The notes beneath the pieces were generated by a model. It did no database searches. It saw only the letters and a list, made by a program, of their open reading frames with translations, and was not told the origin of the DNA. 63,492 nt of DNA, taken from positions 14,796 through 78,287 of the forward strand of contig JAPPLH010000061.1 of assembly GCA_028819505.1 (NCBI GenBank). The letters run 5' to 3'. A program made the position numbers and the translations under genes. This DNA is from Acidimicrobiaceae bacterium (lineage in GTDB: Bacteria; Actinomycetota; Acidimicrobiia; Acidimicrobiales; Aldehydirespiratoraceae). This document shows positions 36,333 through 45,458 of the stretch, one piece after another (within the stretch, counting starts at the first letter, position 1; each line of letters starts with the position of its first letter).

Positions 36333-39300
36333 ATGAGAAAGGAGCCCGGCCTCCGCGTGCCTGCCGACCGTGCTGAGACGATGCGCGGCATCCGCACCTT
36401 CGCTCAGGTGGTCCAGTACCTCGTCGACGACCAGGGCTGGCCCCTCGATGATCCCGACTGCCTTGAGGACGACCTGACAGCGGTCACCTACGACTGGGAT
36501 GCCGGCGAGTTGGGCATCCCCGTCGAGCGGCTCGACGATCTGAGGCGGTTCCAGCAGATGCGACCCCTGACCGCGGGCCAGCCGTGGGGCGTGTTCTTCC
36601 TGGAGTTCGGCGGACCGCGGCTGCGCTACACGCCGATCCGGCAACTGCTGCGGGCCCTGGTCACCAAGAAGCGGGCCGCCGCCGGTGCCGGGACGCGGAC
36701 ATGGGCGCTCGGCGATCTGATGTTCATCGTGATCACCGGAACCGGCGACGATGTGGAGCTGCATTTCCTGGCGTTCCGGGGCCGCGACCCGCAGACCGCC
36801 GAGTTCCGCTCGTTGGCGTGGCGGCCGGCCCATGCGCCGGCGCGCCATCTCCAGCGGCTCAGCGAGGAACTGCTGCCGTGCCTGGCCTGGCCCGACGACG
36901 ACACCGACGCCGAGGCGTGGCGCCAATCCTGGTGGGAGGCGTTCAAGCTCCCGGTCGGCCAGTCGATCAGGGACTCGGCCCGTCTGGCCGACCGCATGGC
37001 CAAGACCGCACGAGACTTGCGGGACCAGATCCGTGAGGCGCTCGGCAACGAAGACGGCTCAGGGCCGTTCTCGTCGCTGATGTCGGAGATCCGCACCCAG
37101 CTGGTCAGCGACGTCAACCCCGACAGCTTCGCCGACATGTGCGCCCAGACGCTCGTCTACGGACTGCTGAGCAGCCGGGTGACCAATCCCAGGGACTTCG
37201 GCTCGTCGCCGATCTTCTCGGCCGTGCCGGTGGCCAACCCGTTGCTGGAGGCCCTGTTCGAGCAGGTCCACGACGAGGCCGCGACCCTCGACCTGCCCGG
37301 CAGCGACCTGCCCCAGCTCGTGGCCGACCTGCGGGAGACCAACGTCGAGGCCGTGCTCGACCAGTTCGGCTCCACCGCCAAGGGCGGCGACCCGGTGATC
37401 CACTTCTACGAGGAGTTCCTCAAGAAGTACGACCGCCGGATGCGGGCCGACGCGGGTGCCTTCTACACGCCCCAGCCCGCGGTCGAGTTCATCGTGCGAG
37501 CCGTCGACGAGGTGCTGCGATCGAGGTTCGGCCTGCCGATGGGCATAGCTGACGCCGCGACATGGCAGGAGGTGGCCGACCGCAACGACTTCGACGTACC
37601 CGAGGGTGTCGATGCGGACAAGCCGTTCGTGTCGATGATCGATCCGGCGACTGGCACGGGCACGTTTCTTGTCGAGTGGCTGCGCCGGGCTCGCCTGTCG
37701 TTCATTGAGCACGGCGATAATGACGAATGGCCCGAGCACCTGCGCGACCGCCTGCTGCCGTCCATGCACGCCTTCGAGTTGATGCTCGCCCCCTACGCCA
37801 TCGCCCACCTCAAGGTCGCGCTGGAACTCCACGATGCCGGAGCCGGCGACGGCGCTATGCAGATTCTGTTGACCGACACCCTGGAACACGCCGCCCGCCA
37901 AGGCCAGTTCGCCACCGTCCTCGATCCTGTGGCCGAGGAAGGCCAGAACGCCGCCGAACTCAAGGAGCACGAGCGGTTCACCGTCGTCATTGGGAACCCT
38001 CCGTACGACCGCGAGCAGCGCACTGCGGGCGACAAGGGCAAACGCAAGGGCGGGGTAGTCCGCCACGGCGCACCCGGTGTCGCCCCGCGGCTCGACCGGG
38101 AGTCCGCCCTACGGCGAACGGCTGCTGGCGCTGCTGCGGACGCGACCAGAATCGTCCCGCTGCTCGACTCCGTCACCGAACCGATGAAGGCCGCCGGTCT
38201 CGGCCGCCACCTCAAGAACGTCTACAACGACTACGTCTACTTCTGGCGTTGGGCCGTGTGGCAGGCCACCGAACTGCCGCCGGGACCAGGAGTGGTCGCA
38301 TTCATCACCGCGTCGTCGTACCTTGATGGAGTCTCAATGGGCGGAGTTCGCCACCTGCTACGCAGCGCCTTCGACGAACTGTGGATCGTGGATCTCGGAG
38401 GCGAGGGCCGGGGCGCCCTGACGGAGGAGAACATCTTCGACATCCAGACCCCGGTCGCCATAGCGGTCGGCGTTCGCACGGGGCGGACAGCGTCTGCGCC
38501 GGGCTGGGCGTCGCAGCCACTCCGGCAGGGCGCTGGCGCCACCGGGACCGGCGATTGCGAGGTCCGCTACTTGAAGGTCGGAGGCAGCCGGGTTGACAAG
38601 CTGTCGGCGCTGTCGAGTCTCAGTCTCGCCGACCGGTTCGAACCCGTGACGGGTAACGGTCTCGATCCCATGACTCCCCGTGGTGACAGCGAGTACCGCG
38701 ATTGGCCTCAGGTCACCGATCTGTTCCCGTGGACTCACTCGGGATCTCAGTTGAAGCGGACATGGCCTATCGCCGAGATCAAGAGTCTGGCCGAGCGACG
38801 TTGGCAGAGTCTGCTGCTGGAAGTGGCACGCGAGCGAGGACAGCTTCTCAAGCAGACGGGCTTTCGCACTACAACTAGCACGCCAACTCCTCTGCTGGTA
38901 CCCGGACCTCGGTTGAGAAGGCTCCGGGACCTCGATCGGGGCGATGAGCCTGAGGGATTTGGACGCTATGGCTATCGGAGCTTCGATCGTCAGTGGATCA
39001 TCAGTGACAACCGCCTAGCCGACCGCCCTAGGCCTGAGTTGTGGCAGGTCCGAGGATCGCGGCAAGTGTTCGTTACCACTCTGACATCCACCAAGATGGG
39101 CCGAGGCCCAGCACTCACGGTCACGCCCTATGTTCCCGACCTTGACCACTTCCGTGGCTCTTACGGCGCGAAGAACGTCATGCCGCTTCACCGAGACACG
39201 CGCGGCAACGCTCCCAACGTCACTGACGGGCTGCTAGCCGCCCTCGGCGACAGGCTCGCCATCGAGGTCACCGCGGAGGATCTGCTCGCCTACGTCTACG

Positions 39301-39923
39301 CGTTGGGCGGAACCCCCGCCTTCTGTGACCGCTTCAACGAAGAGCTTGCCGAGGCTGCCGGCCCGATCCATGTCCCGCTCACCGAAGATGCCGACCTGTT
39401 CCAACAGGCGCTTGAACTGGGCCGTGACCTCCTGTGGTGGCACACTTGGGGCGAGCGCTTTGCGCCCGATGGCCAGGCTCGTCTCCCCGAGGGCCAAGCC
39501 AAGGAGGTCACTCCTGTTGAGGGCATGCCCGAGAACTTCGACTACGACCCCGAGTCTCTGACCCTGACCGTCGGCACCGGCGCCTTCGCCCCGGTCAGCC
39601 AGGGGGCCTGGGACTTCGAGGTCTCCGGCCTAAGGGTGCTCCGCTCCTGGCTCGGCTACCGCATGAAGAACCGGAAGGGTCGGAAGTCCAGCCCCCTCGA
39701 CGACATTCGCCCCACCCGCTGGACCCAGACGAAGGAGTTGCTGCTCGTCCTGTCCATCATCGAGCACACCATCGAGGTCACCCCAAAGGCCGCCGCCCTC
39801 CTCGACCAGATCGTCAAAGGCCCGTTGATCCCGGCCTCCGACCTCCCGATCCCGACCGAAGCGAACCGCAAGCCGCCCAAGCCGTCCCCCGACCGAGCGG
39901 CCGTCCTGGATCACGCCCAATGA
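36333..39923 (+). CDS. Type ISP-like restriction-modification methylase
   Basis: A 1196-aa protein. Residues 1-330 are a helical N-terminal region without a clear nuclease motif. The N6-adenine methylase core follows: DAGAFYTPQPAVEFIVRAVD (about 375), the AdoMet motif IDPATGTGTFLVEW (about 435) and catalytic VVIGNPPYDREQR (about 553). Residues 700-1190 match the C-terminal specificity half of type ISP enzymes such as LlaBIII in layout (DLGGEGRGALTEENIFDIQT, GYRSFDRQWIISDNR, LAYVYALGGTPAFCDRF). Unlike true ISP enzymes it has no helicase of its own; that is supplied by the PLD-helicase gene upstream. ATG start follows a gap of 140 bp after the toxin. Confidence 0.88.
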   Translation: MRKEPGLRVPADRAETMRGIRTFAQVVQYLVDDQGWPLDDPDCLEDDLTAVTYDWDAGELGIPVERLDDLRRFQQMRPLTAGQPWGVFFLEFGGPRLRYTPIRQLLRALVTKKRAAAGAGTRTWALGDLMFIVITGTGDDVELHFLAFRGRDPQTAEFRSLAWRPAHAPARHLQRLSEELLPCLAWPDDDTDAEAWRQSWWEAFKLPVGQSIRDSARLADRMAKTARDLRDQIREALGNEDGSGPFSSLMSEIRTQLVSDVNPDSFADMCAQTLVYGLLSSRVTNPRDFGSSPIFSAVPVANPLLEALFEQVHDEAATLDLPGSDLPQLVADLRETNVEAVLDQFGSTAKGGDPVIHFYEEFLKKYDRRMRADAGAFYTPQPAVEFIVRAVDEVLRSRFGLPMGIADAATWQEVADRNDFDVPEGVDADKPFVSMIDPATGTGTFLVEWLRRARLSFIEHGDNDEWPEHLRDRLLPSMHAFELMLAPYAIAHLKVALELHDAGAGDGAMQILLTDTLEHAARQGQFATVLDPVAEEGQNAAELKEHERFTVVIGNPPYDREQRTAGDKGKRKGGVVRHGAPGVAPRLDRESALRRTAAGAAADATRIVPLLDSVTEPMKAAGLGRHLKNVYNDYVYFWRWAVWQATELPPGPGVVAFITASSYLDGVSMGGVRHLLRSAFDELWIVDLGGEGRGALTEENIFDIQTPVAIAVGVRTGRTASAPGWASQPLRQGAGATGTGDCEVRYLKVGGSRVDKLSALSSLSLADRFEPVTGNGLDPMTPRGDSEYRDWPQVTDLFPWTHSGSQLKRTWPIAEIKSLAERRWQSLLLEVARERGQLLKQTGFRTTTSTPTPLLVPGPRLRRLRDLDRGDEPEGFGRYGYRSFDRQWIISDNRLADRPRPELWQVRGSRQVFVTTLTSTKMGRGPALTVTPYVPDLDHFRGSYGAKNVMPLHRDTRGNAPNVTDGLLAALGDRLAIEVTAEDLLAYVYALGGTPAFCDRFNEELAEAAGPIHVPLTEDADLFQQALELGRDLLWWHTWGERFAPDGQARLPEGQAKEVTPVEGMPENFDYDPESLTLTVGTGAFAPVSQGAWDFEVSGLRVLRSWLGYRMKNRKGRKSSPLDDIRPTRWTQTKELLLVLSIIEHTIEVTPKAAALLDQIVKGPLIPASDLPIPTEANRKPPKPSPDRAAVLDHAQ

Positions 39924-40010
39924 CCGCCGGCCACCCCGGGCTGACGTCGGCCTGCCGGTTTCCTCAATCCGCTCGGCCATGGCCGGGCGCGGCGCTCCGG
40001 TAGCGTGACC

Positions 40011-40099
40011 GGCATGGCGGCGCAGCAGGCGACCGGAGCATTGCCGGCCGCCACGCGCCTCCCGACCGACCAGCTGTGCTTCGACCGGAGGAATCCGAG
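40011..40099 (+). repeat. Segment duplicated at 45752-45840 (source copy)
   Basis: These 89 bp cover the first codons of the ParB-like gene and match 45752-45840 with three mismatches. Homology starts 3 bp before the ATG and stops abruptly inside the gene. Confidence 0.85.
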
Positions 40100-41177
40100 A
40101 CTTTTCCTCGACGGGGAGCTCGACGAGCCCGATCTGGTCGAGCGGCTGTGGAGGGAGTTCGCCGTCGACGAACTGGCGCTGTCGATTGCCAGCAACGGGT
40201 ACTTCGAGCATGAGCCGATCTTCGTGGCGCGAGAGGACGACAGGCTCGTCGTGGTGGAGGGCAACCGCCGTCTGGCGGCTGTGCGGCTGCTGGTGGATGG
40301 TGCCCTTCGGGCGAGGGTGGGAGCAAGTGATCTGCCGACGATCACGGCCGCGCGGCGGGAGGAGTTGGCCACTCTGCCTGCTATCGAGTGTGCTCGACAG
40401 AGCATATGGCACTACGTCGGCTTCAAGCATGTCAACGGTCCACAGCCGTGGCAGTCGTATGCGAAGGCGCAGTACGTCGCCTGGGTCCACAACGAACTGG
40501 GCGAGGAGCTCGACGAGATCGCCCGGCGAATCGGCGATCGGCACACCACCGTGCGAAGGCTGTACCGAGGCCTGATGGTCCTGCGCCAAGCAGAGGAGTC
40601 CGGCCGGTTCGACCTCGACGACCGGTGGAAGAAGCACTTCTCGTTCTCGCATCTCTACACCGGTCTGGACTATCAGAACATCCAGGAAATGCTTGGAATC
40701 GACAACGAACGCAGCTTCCGGCCCGAACCCGTTCCCGCCGAGAGGCTGGAAGCGCTGGGCGATCTGTGCCTGTGGCTCTACGGACGGAAGTCCACCGACA
40801 CCCGACCGCTGGTCCAGAGCCAGAACCCCGACCTCCGTCGCCTGGACTCGGCCATCGGCAGCGACGCCGGACTGATTGCGCTGCGGCGCGGCCTGCCGTT
40901 GGATGTCGTGATCGACATCAGCACCGGCGACGAGGAGCTCTTCAAAGGACATCTTCAAGAGGCCAGGCACCGACTGCAGGAGGCGCGGGGCAAGCAGCTG
41001 ACGGGCGACGCAGGCGACGGCGACACTCTTCGCGTCGCCACCGAGATTCTCGAGCTCGCCGATCGCCTCGTCGCGGACATGGAGGACCACCGTCGGCAGC
41101 AGCACGCGCCTGCGTCCCGAGCGAGACTTCGAGGATGTCAGCCAGGCGGCGGCCGAGAGCTACTTCGGGCGCAATGA
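40014..41177 (+). CDS. ParB/Srx-domain protein
   Basis: A 387-aa protein with a ParB N-terminal-type domain: PTDQLCFDRRNPRLFLDG, then ALSIASNGYFEHEPIFVARE and the box VVVEGNRRLAAVRLLVDG (about residue 80). These folds can be CTPase switches or nucleases, and they occur as stand-alone proteins in defence islands. A helix-turn-helix-like stretch ELDEIARRIGDRHTTVRRLY follows at about 165. The last 28 residues (from 41098) are Arg/Gly-rich and probably out of frame: the next frame continues a different, well-formed protein. TAGCGT sits 7 nt before the ATG at 40014, favouring it over GTG 40005. Confidence 0.8.
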   Translation: MAAQQATGALPAATRLPTDQLCFDRRNPRLFLDGELDEPDLVERLWREFAVDELALSIASNGYFEHEPIFVAREDDRLVVVEGNRRLAAVRLLVDGALRARVGASDLPTITAARREELATLPAIECARQSIWHYVGFKHVNGPQPWQSYAKAQYVAWVHNELGEELDEIARRIGDRHTTVRRLYRGLMVLRQAEESGRFDLDDRWKKHFSFSHLYTGLDYQNIQEMLGIDNERSFRPEPVPAERLEALGDLCLWLYGRKSTDTRPLVQSQNPDLRRLDSAIGSDAGLIALRRGLPLDVVIDISTGDEELFKGHLQEARHRLQEARGKQLTGDAGDGDTLRVATEILELADRLVADMEDHRRQQHAPASRARLRGCQPGGGRELLRAQ

Positions 41178-41670
41178 GCACGACGGCGCCCACCTGTCCG
41201 CGTTCCCGCGACGGACGAAGGCGACGGGGTTCCCCGCTGCTGTCGACGAACTGGCTCGCAAGCTGGGAGAGGGCGGAGGCGCGAAGCCGGTCAGGCCCGC
41301 TGCCCAGCAGAAGGACGCGCATCTCGACGTCGTGGTGTGGCACGGCTTCGCGGACCGGCGACCGGGCCAAGTGATCGCGTTCGGCCAGTGCGCCGCCGGC
41401 GCCAACTGGCCCGCGAAGGTGAGCGAACTGCCCGACACGAGAAGCTGGTGCCAGGCGTGGATGATCCGACCCCCGTGCGTCCCGCCCGTTCGCATGTTCT
41501 TCGTTCCGCATCGGCTGACGCGCGAGGAATGGGAGACGAGGTCGACGATCGGCGGCGTCCTCTTCGAGCGGTGCCGCATCTCGTTCCATGCTCCCGAGCT
41601 GCCCAGCGCTGTCCGGCACGGTTCCGGTACGCATCCCCGCTGCCAGCGTTGCGGGGGCGTGTCGAGTTGA
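41110..41670 (+). pseudogene. Nuclease-like coding segment lacking a start codon
   Basis: In the frame +1 to the ParB-like gene a well-formed protein segment of about 187 residues runs to TGA 41668: RPERDFEDVSQAAAESYFGR, then DAHLDVVVWHGFADR, QVIAFGQCAAGANW and PPVRMFFVPHRLTREEWETR. The D-x-V-V-V-W ... I-A-F-G-Q-C pattern is like a PD-(D/E)xK nuclease core with Gln in place of Glu. There is no ATG, GTG or TTG in this frame between a stop at 40999-41001 and GTG 41332, which is inside the conserved core. It is either fused to ParB by a lost frame, started at CTG 41110, or a decayed gene. It ends in a possible zinc knuckle CQRCGG. Confidence 0.6.
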
Positions 41671-42127
41671 GCGACTTCAGAGACCTGCACAGGCTCAAGT
41701 CCGTCCGGCGGCGGGAGGCCCGCTGCATCATCACCTCGCCCCCCTACCTGGACGTGACGAGCTTCGAGGAGGATCAGTGGCTGCGTCTGTGGTTCTTGGG
41801 GGGGCCGCCCCATCCGACCCGGAACCGCGTCTCCCGGGACGACCGCCACGAACTGGCGAGCGCCTACTGGCGGATGGTGGCCGACTGCTGGAGAACCGCC
41901 GGCTACCTGGTGGCGAGCCGCGGCCATGTGGTCGTGAGGATGGCGGGCAAGGGACTGTCCGCTGACGCTGTGGTCGACGGTTTGACCGGGTGCGCGGTCG
42001 TCGCCGGCCGGGACGTGTCGCTCGTCGACTGGGAACGAGCACGATCCCCAGGAGACAGACCGACGCCTTCCGACCCGGATCGGTAGGCGTGAGATTCGAG
42101 GTAGACGCCGTGTTCAACCTCGCTTAG
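41667..42127 (+). pseudogene. DNA methyltransferase fragment (SPPY motif), frameshifted
   Basis: Starts at TTG overlapping the preceding TGA (TTGA). It reads SDFRDLHRLKSVRRREARCI, then ITSPPYLDVTSFEEDQW, an N4/N6 amino-methylase motif IV, and YWRMVADCWRTAGYLVASRG with HVVVRMAGKG. The open frame ends at 42086 with a Pro/Arg-rich tail, but another frame from about 42040 gives RRQTDAFRPGSVGVRFEVDA and VFNLA, ending at TAG 42127, which looks like the real end. Even when joined (about 153 aa) it lacks the AdoMet FxGxG motif, so it is a partial enzyme. The repaired end would abut the stop of the convergent GHKL gene. Confidence 0.6.
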
Positions 42128-44070
42128 CCATCGTTCTCAGATGCGCGGCGGTTGGACACCGCGAGCCAGTCCTTGTGGAGCCGTTCGGTTTCGCGCAGCA
42201 CGCTGTCCCATGTCGTGAAGACGAGGCGAGGACTCTGAGCTGTCTCGAGGTGCCGCCGCATCCCGTCTGCCTCGGACGTGTAGCCCTGAGCGATCATCAA
42301 TCCCACCACTCGGAGTGGTCTGCTGGATCTTGATTGGCTCTCGTGGGCGGCGATCGCGTATCCTTGGAATCTTGATACTTCATCACGGTTCACGGTCCGA
42401 GTCGTGCCCTTCGGATGCGTGCCGCGCTTAATCTCGACGACGAGAAGCTCGTCATGAGTGTATGGGGACCTGGGACCGAGTGCGAATAGGAAGTCCATGC
42501 GCCCGTCAGACTCGTCCTCCCTGGGCGTGATGCCCAAGTCGGACAGGCGGACCTCGTCGTCCAACAGGTACCACCTCGGGTCCAGCAGCCACGGGTGCTT
42601 CTTGATGTGATCGTGGATCGTCGGCACTTCCGTCGCCCCGCCCGCGACGAATCTCTGCAGTTCAGCGATCGTCTTGAGTCGGGCCTGAATGATCGTCTGG
42701 TTGCGGCGGGCATCAATCAGGCCGAAGCGCTGCACGACCTCCCAGATCTGCGTCTGGAAGTCCGAGGTGCTGCTGTCGATGGTCTCGAGGAGTTCTCTGA
42801 CGATTGTGTCCTCGTGCGCGTCGACAATTGAGCTGACCAGGGCCCTGGCTTCGTCGACAGCGATCGCCGGGATCTTCGACACAGCGCGCGTCACCCGCAT
42901 CATCCGTTGGCGCTCGTCGGGCGTCAGCCGGTCCATCAGGTCCGTGAAGTTGCTGAGGTCCAATCCTTGGGCCACCCGCTCCTGTCTGAGGCTGCTCCAT
43001 TCCCGCAAGGCGCGGCGTATGAGATTCTGCCCCCAGTTGATGAAGTCGTTGAGCCGCTCGTCCTCGAGTTGCAGCTGGTCGCGATTGGCCTGGATCAGGT
43101 CGGTGTCGATGTCGTGGCCATCGTCGAGCCAGTTGGCCTCCACTTCACCGATCAGGTACTCCTGCCCGAGTTGCCCCTCTGCGCCGGCGGTACGTTGGAA
43201 GAAGAATGGTCGCTGCACCATCTTGCCGCGTGCCAGTACAGAGACACCCTGAAGTTGTTTCTCGCGGAGTGGCTTCTCGGTGAATCCGATCCACCAGCGG
43301 ACTGGCCCGGCAGCTGATTCCATCTCGGCCCAGCCGTCGGCCGAAATGTTGGTGGCATCGTCATCGAACAACCGGCCGTCTCGCGGGAATCGAAGGTCCA
43401 GGTCGTAGTCGAAGCGGCCCACGTCCTCGCCGTTGACCACGATGCGCATTGCGTTCGTATCGAGAGCGAAGCGGCGCGCCAGTGACCGCCGGAATTGAGC
43501 CTCGTTCATCGCTCGACGAGGCCGGAGCGCCGAGAGCGTGATGCGGGTGCCGTGGGTGAGGGGATTGCCCCCAGGGTCGCTCAGCATCTCATCGTCCTGC
43601 GCTGTCTCAACGTCGTAGTCCGCCGTCGGATCGAGGTCGCGAATGTGGTCATAGTCGAGGCGGAAGCTCGTGAGCCGACCCTCGGTGTCGACTGTGTGGC
43701 ACTCGAGTATCTTCGCCGTGCCGAACGCTGCGAGCTTGCCGATACCCTTGCGCCCGTGGAGTGGCCGTCCGCCCTCCGTGTGATCCTTCTTGAGTTCAAC
43801 CCGCCGTTTGCGTCCCACCAGCAGATAGCGGGTCTCAGCGTCCTCATAGGACATGCCGTCGCCGTCATCGACGACGACGATTCGATCATCCTCCGTCCAC
43901 GTCTGGCCGAGCGGGATGTCGATCCACACGTTGCTCGCGTCGGCATCCCATGCGTTCGAGATGAGTTCTGCCATGGTCGCGGTGGCGCCCGGGTACAACT
44001 GGGCGCCTAGTTGCTCGATCAGCGATCCCAGGAAACGCAACTTCAGTGGCCTCCGCGTGCCGTCATGCAT
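42124..44070 (-). CDS. GHKL ATPase with a C-terminal PD-(D/E)xK-like nuclease domain
   Basis: A 648-aa protein. Residues 10-210 are a GHKL (Hsp90/MutL/MORC-type) ATPase: N box AELISNAWDADASNV with Glu35 and Asn39, G1 box VVDDGDGMS (67-74), G2 box GRKGIGKLAAFG (106-117). After a middle S5-like and helical region, residues 480-600 look like a Shedu/DUF4263-type nuclease: IHDHIKKHPWLLDPRW, GRMDFLFALG and ELLVVEIKRG (about 541-550), giving D...ExK. ATP-gated dimer clamping would control DNA cutting. The ATG overlaps the upstream cytosine-methylase gene by 8 bp, so the pair is a coupled operon: methylase for modification, this protein as the likely restriction partner. Confidence 0.87.
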   Translation of the reverse strand: MHDGTRRPLKLRFLGSLIEQLGAQLYPGATATMAELISNAWDADASNVWIDIPLGQTWTEDDRIVVVDDGDGMSYEDAETRYLLVGRKRRVELKKDHTEGGRPLHGRKGIGKLAAFGTAKILECHTVDTEGRLTSFRLDYDHIRDLDPTADYDVETAQDDEMLSDPGGNPLTHGTRITLSALRPRRAMNEAQFRRSLARRFALDTNAMRIVVNGEDVGRFDYDLDLRFPRDGRLFDDDATNISADGWAEMESAAGPVRWWIGFTEKPLREKQLQGVSVLARGKMVQRPFFFQRTAGAEGQLGQEYLIGEVEANWLDDGHDIDTDLIQANRDQLQLEDERLNDFINWGQNLIRRALREWSSLRQERVAQGLDLSNFTDLMDRLTPDERQRMMRVTRAVSKIPAIAVDEARALVSSIVDAHEDTIVRELLETIDSSTSDFQTQIWEVVQRFGLIDARRNQTIIQARLKTIAELQRFVAGGATEVPTIHDHIKKHPWLLDPRWYLLDDEVRLSDLGITPREDESDGRMDFLFALGPRSPYTHDELLVVEIKRGTHPKGTTRTVNRDEVSRFQGYAIAAHESQSRSSRPLRVVGLMIAQGYTSEADGMRRHLETAQSPRLVFTTWDSVLRETERLHKDWLAVSNRRASENDG

Positions 44071-45409
44071 AGTCGACTCGTTCCAGCGACGAGTGCTGCT
44101 GACGGCTCAGACGCCGTTCGGCCTTACGGACGCGCTCATCAGTTGACGATGCGAGCCCTTCCACCGTGCCGGAGAGCAATAGGGCAATCGCCGCCCCATG
44201 CTCTGACGTGAACTTGGGAGGGACGGCCTCACCAATGATGGTCCGCACGAAGGTTGGCCCCCAGCGGTTTAGGGCGGTTCCCCAGTCGAAGCCTGCCGGG
44301 AATGTCTGCAGGTAGGCGCACTCGAAGGGGCTCAGGAGGCGGTTCTCGAAGGGGTGTATGGTCAGATCGGAGCCGACGTGTCCACTCGCGGTGGTGATCG
44401 TGGCTGCGGGATCGTCAGGCAACATGCGGGAGTAGCTTGAGTTTCTGAAGCCCTTCACCAGCCTGTATGAGCCGTCCTCCTCCTGTACGACCGGGCGTAA
44501 CAGCGGTGCCCCACAGACTGGGCAGACGGCGTCGTCCGGCCCGACATCGACCTTTCCGCATTGCTCACACTGCGAGTTCTGCCAGGCTCGACCACCGGAA
44601 CCTGGGGGAATTGCTGCAACCATCCGGTACTGGCGACTGTTGCCCCAGACGGGCACTACATGCATCGGGTTCGCCTCATCCCTGGCCTGGGACGGCGTCA
44701 GGGCATCAAGAGGCTTGGCGCCTAGGTCGGCTAGGGCCTCGCCAAGCGTCCTTGGTTCCGAGGATTCGAGGTAGGCGGAGGCACAGGGGTAGGGGACAAG
44801 GGCTTCTTGCTCTAGCAGTTCGAGAGAGGGTTCGTCGCTTCTGATGAAGGTGAGGAAGGCACGAACGCGACGCTGCGGGATCCCGTAGTCGGCAAGGTCC
44901 GTCAGGAACGGGAACACGCTGTAGTGGTGTTCCAGGAGGCGCATCAGTAGTGCCGCTGCGGAGATCTGGTCGCCCGTGTGGGGATCGACGACCAGGCGAG
45001 ACAGGAACGCCGGCACGTTCTCGACCACCACGATCCGTGGCTCTACCTCCTTGGCGACATCGGCGATCACCTCTACAAGCAGGTTGCGCGCATCGCGGGT
45101 CCCCGCATCGGCGTCGTTCTCATGGCCTCGGCCGCCTCGCGCCGAGCTCATTCCCTGGCACGGCGGGCACGCCGACAGCAGGGTCGGCTGCACCGAGTCG
45201 CAGGCCTCGCGGTACGACGCGACCACATCCCGCGACGTCTCCCTAAGGTCGCCCGTAACCCCCGAAGCGTCCGGGTGGTTGCGAAGCGCGACATCAAGGC
45301 GGCGCTCATCGATCTCTGCCAGAACCCTGAACCGGAACCCCGCCCGCGCGAAGCCGACATCGCCGGCGCCGCAGTTGGAGAAGAGGCTGATCGATTCCAG
45401 ATTCGCCAC
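44063..45409 (-). CDS. DNA cytosine-5 methyltransferase with inserted zinc ribbon
   Basis: A 448-aa C5-methylase: motif I SLFSNCGAGDVGFARAGF (residues 8-25), catalytic PCQ in LLSACPPCQGMSSARGG (Cys84), ENVP (130-133), motif VIII QRRVRAF (about 179) and C-terminal motifs IX/X (ECAYLQTFPAGFDW, FVRTIIGEAVPP). The target-recognition region contains CEQC (Cys280, 283) and CPVC (Cys295, 298), a four-Cys zinc ribbon not usual in Dcm enzymes. It starts at GTG with AAGGGAGG 8 nt upstream and a good sigma-70-like promoter at 45459-45487. It heads the two-gene operon with the GHKL nuclease. Confidence 0.92.
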   Translation of the reverse strand: MANLESISLFSNCGAGDVGFARAGFRFRVLAEIDERRLDVALRNHPDASGVTGDLRETSRDVVASYREACDSVQPTLLSACPPCQGMSSARGGRGHENDADAGTRDARNLLVEVIADVAKEVEPRIVVVENVPAFLSRLVVDPHTGDQISAAALLMRLLEHHYSVFPFLTDLADYGIPQRRVRAFLTFIRSDEPSLELLEQEALVPYPCASAYLESSEPRTLGEALADLGAKPLDALTPSQARDEANPMHVVPVWGNSRQYRMVAAIPPGSGGRAWQNSQCEQCGKVDVGPDDAVCPVCGAPLLRPVVQEEDGSYRLVKGFRNSSYSRMLPDDPAATITTASGHVGSDLTIHPFENRLLSPFECAYLQTFPAGFDWGTALNRWGPTFVRTIIGEAVPPKFTSEHGAAIALLLSGTVEGLASSTDERVRKAERRLSRQQHSSLERVDYA

Positions 45410-45458
45410 TGCGTCCTCCCTTGGGCGATGCCGGACGGCATAGCTTGATATGCTGTCT

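Noticed and set aside
32212-39923. Calling the helicase and methylase genes DISARM or BREX
   Set aside because: The defining genes of those systems (DrmA/DrmB; PglZ, BrxC and BrxL) are not in the window, and the methylase is of ISP type.
40014-41177. Chromosome-partition ParB with a parS site
   Set aside because: No ParA neighbour and no parS-like 16-mer seen; the architecture fits stand-alone ParB/Srx proteins of defence islands.
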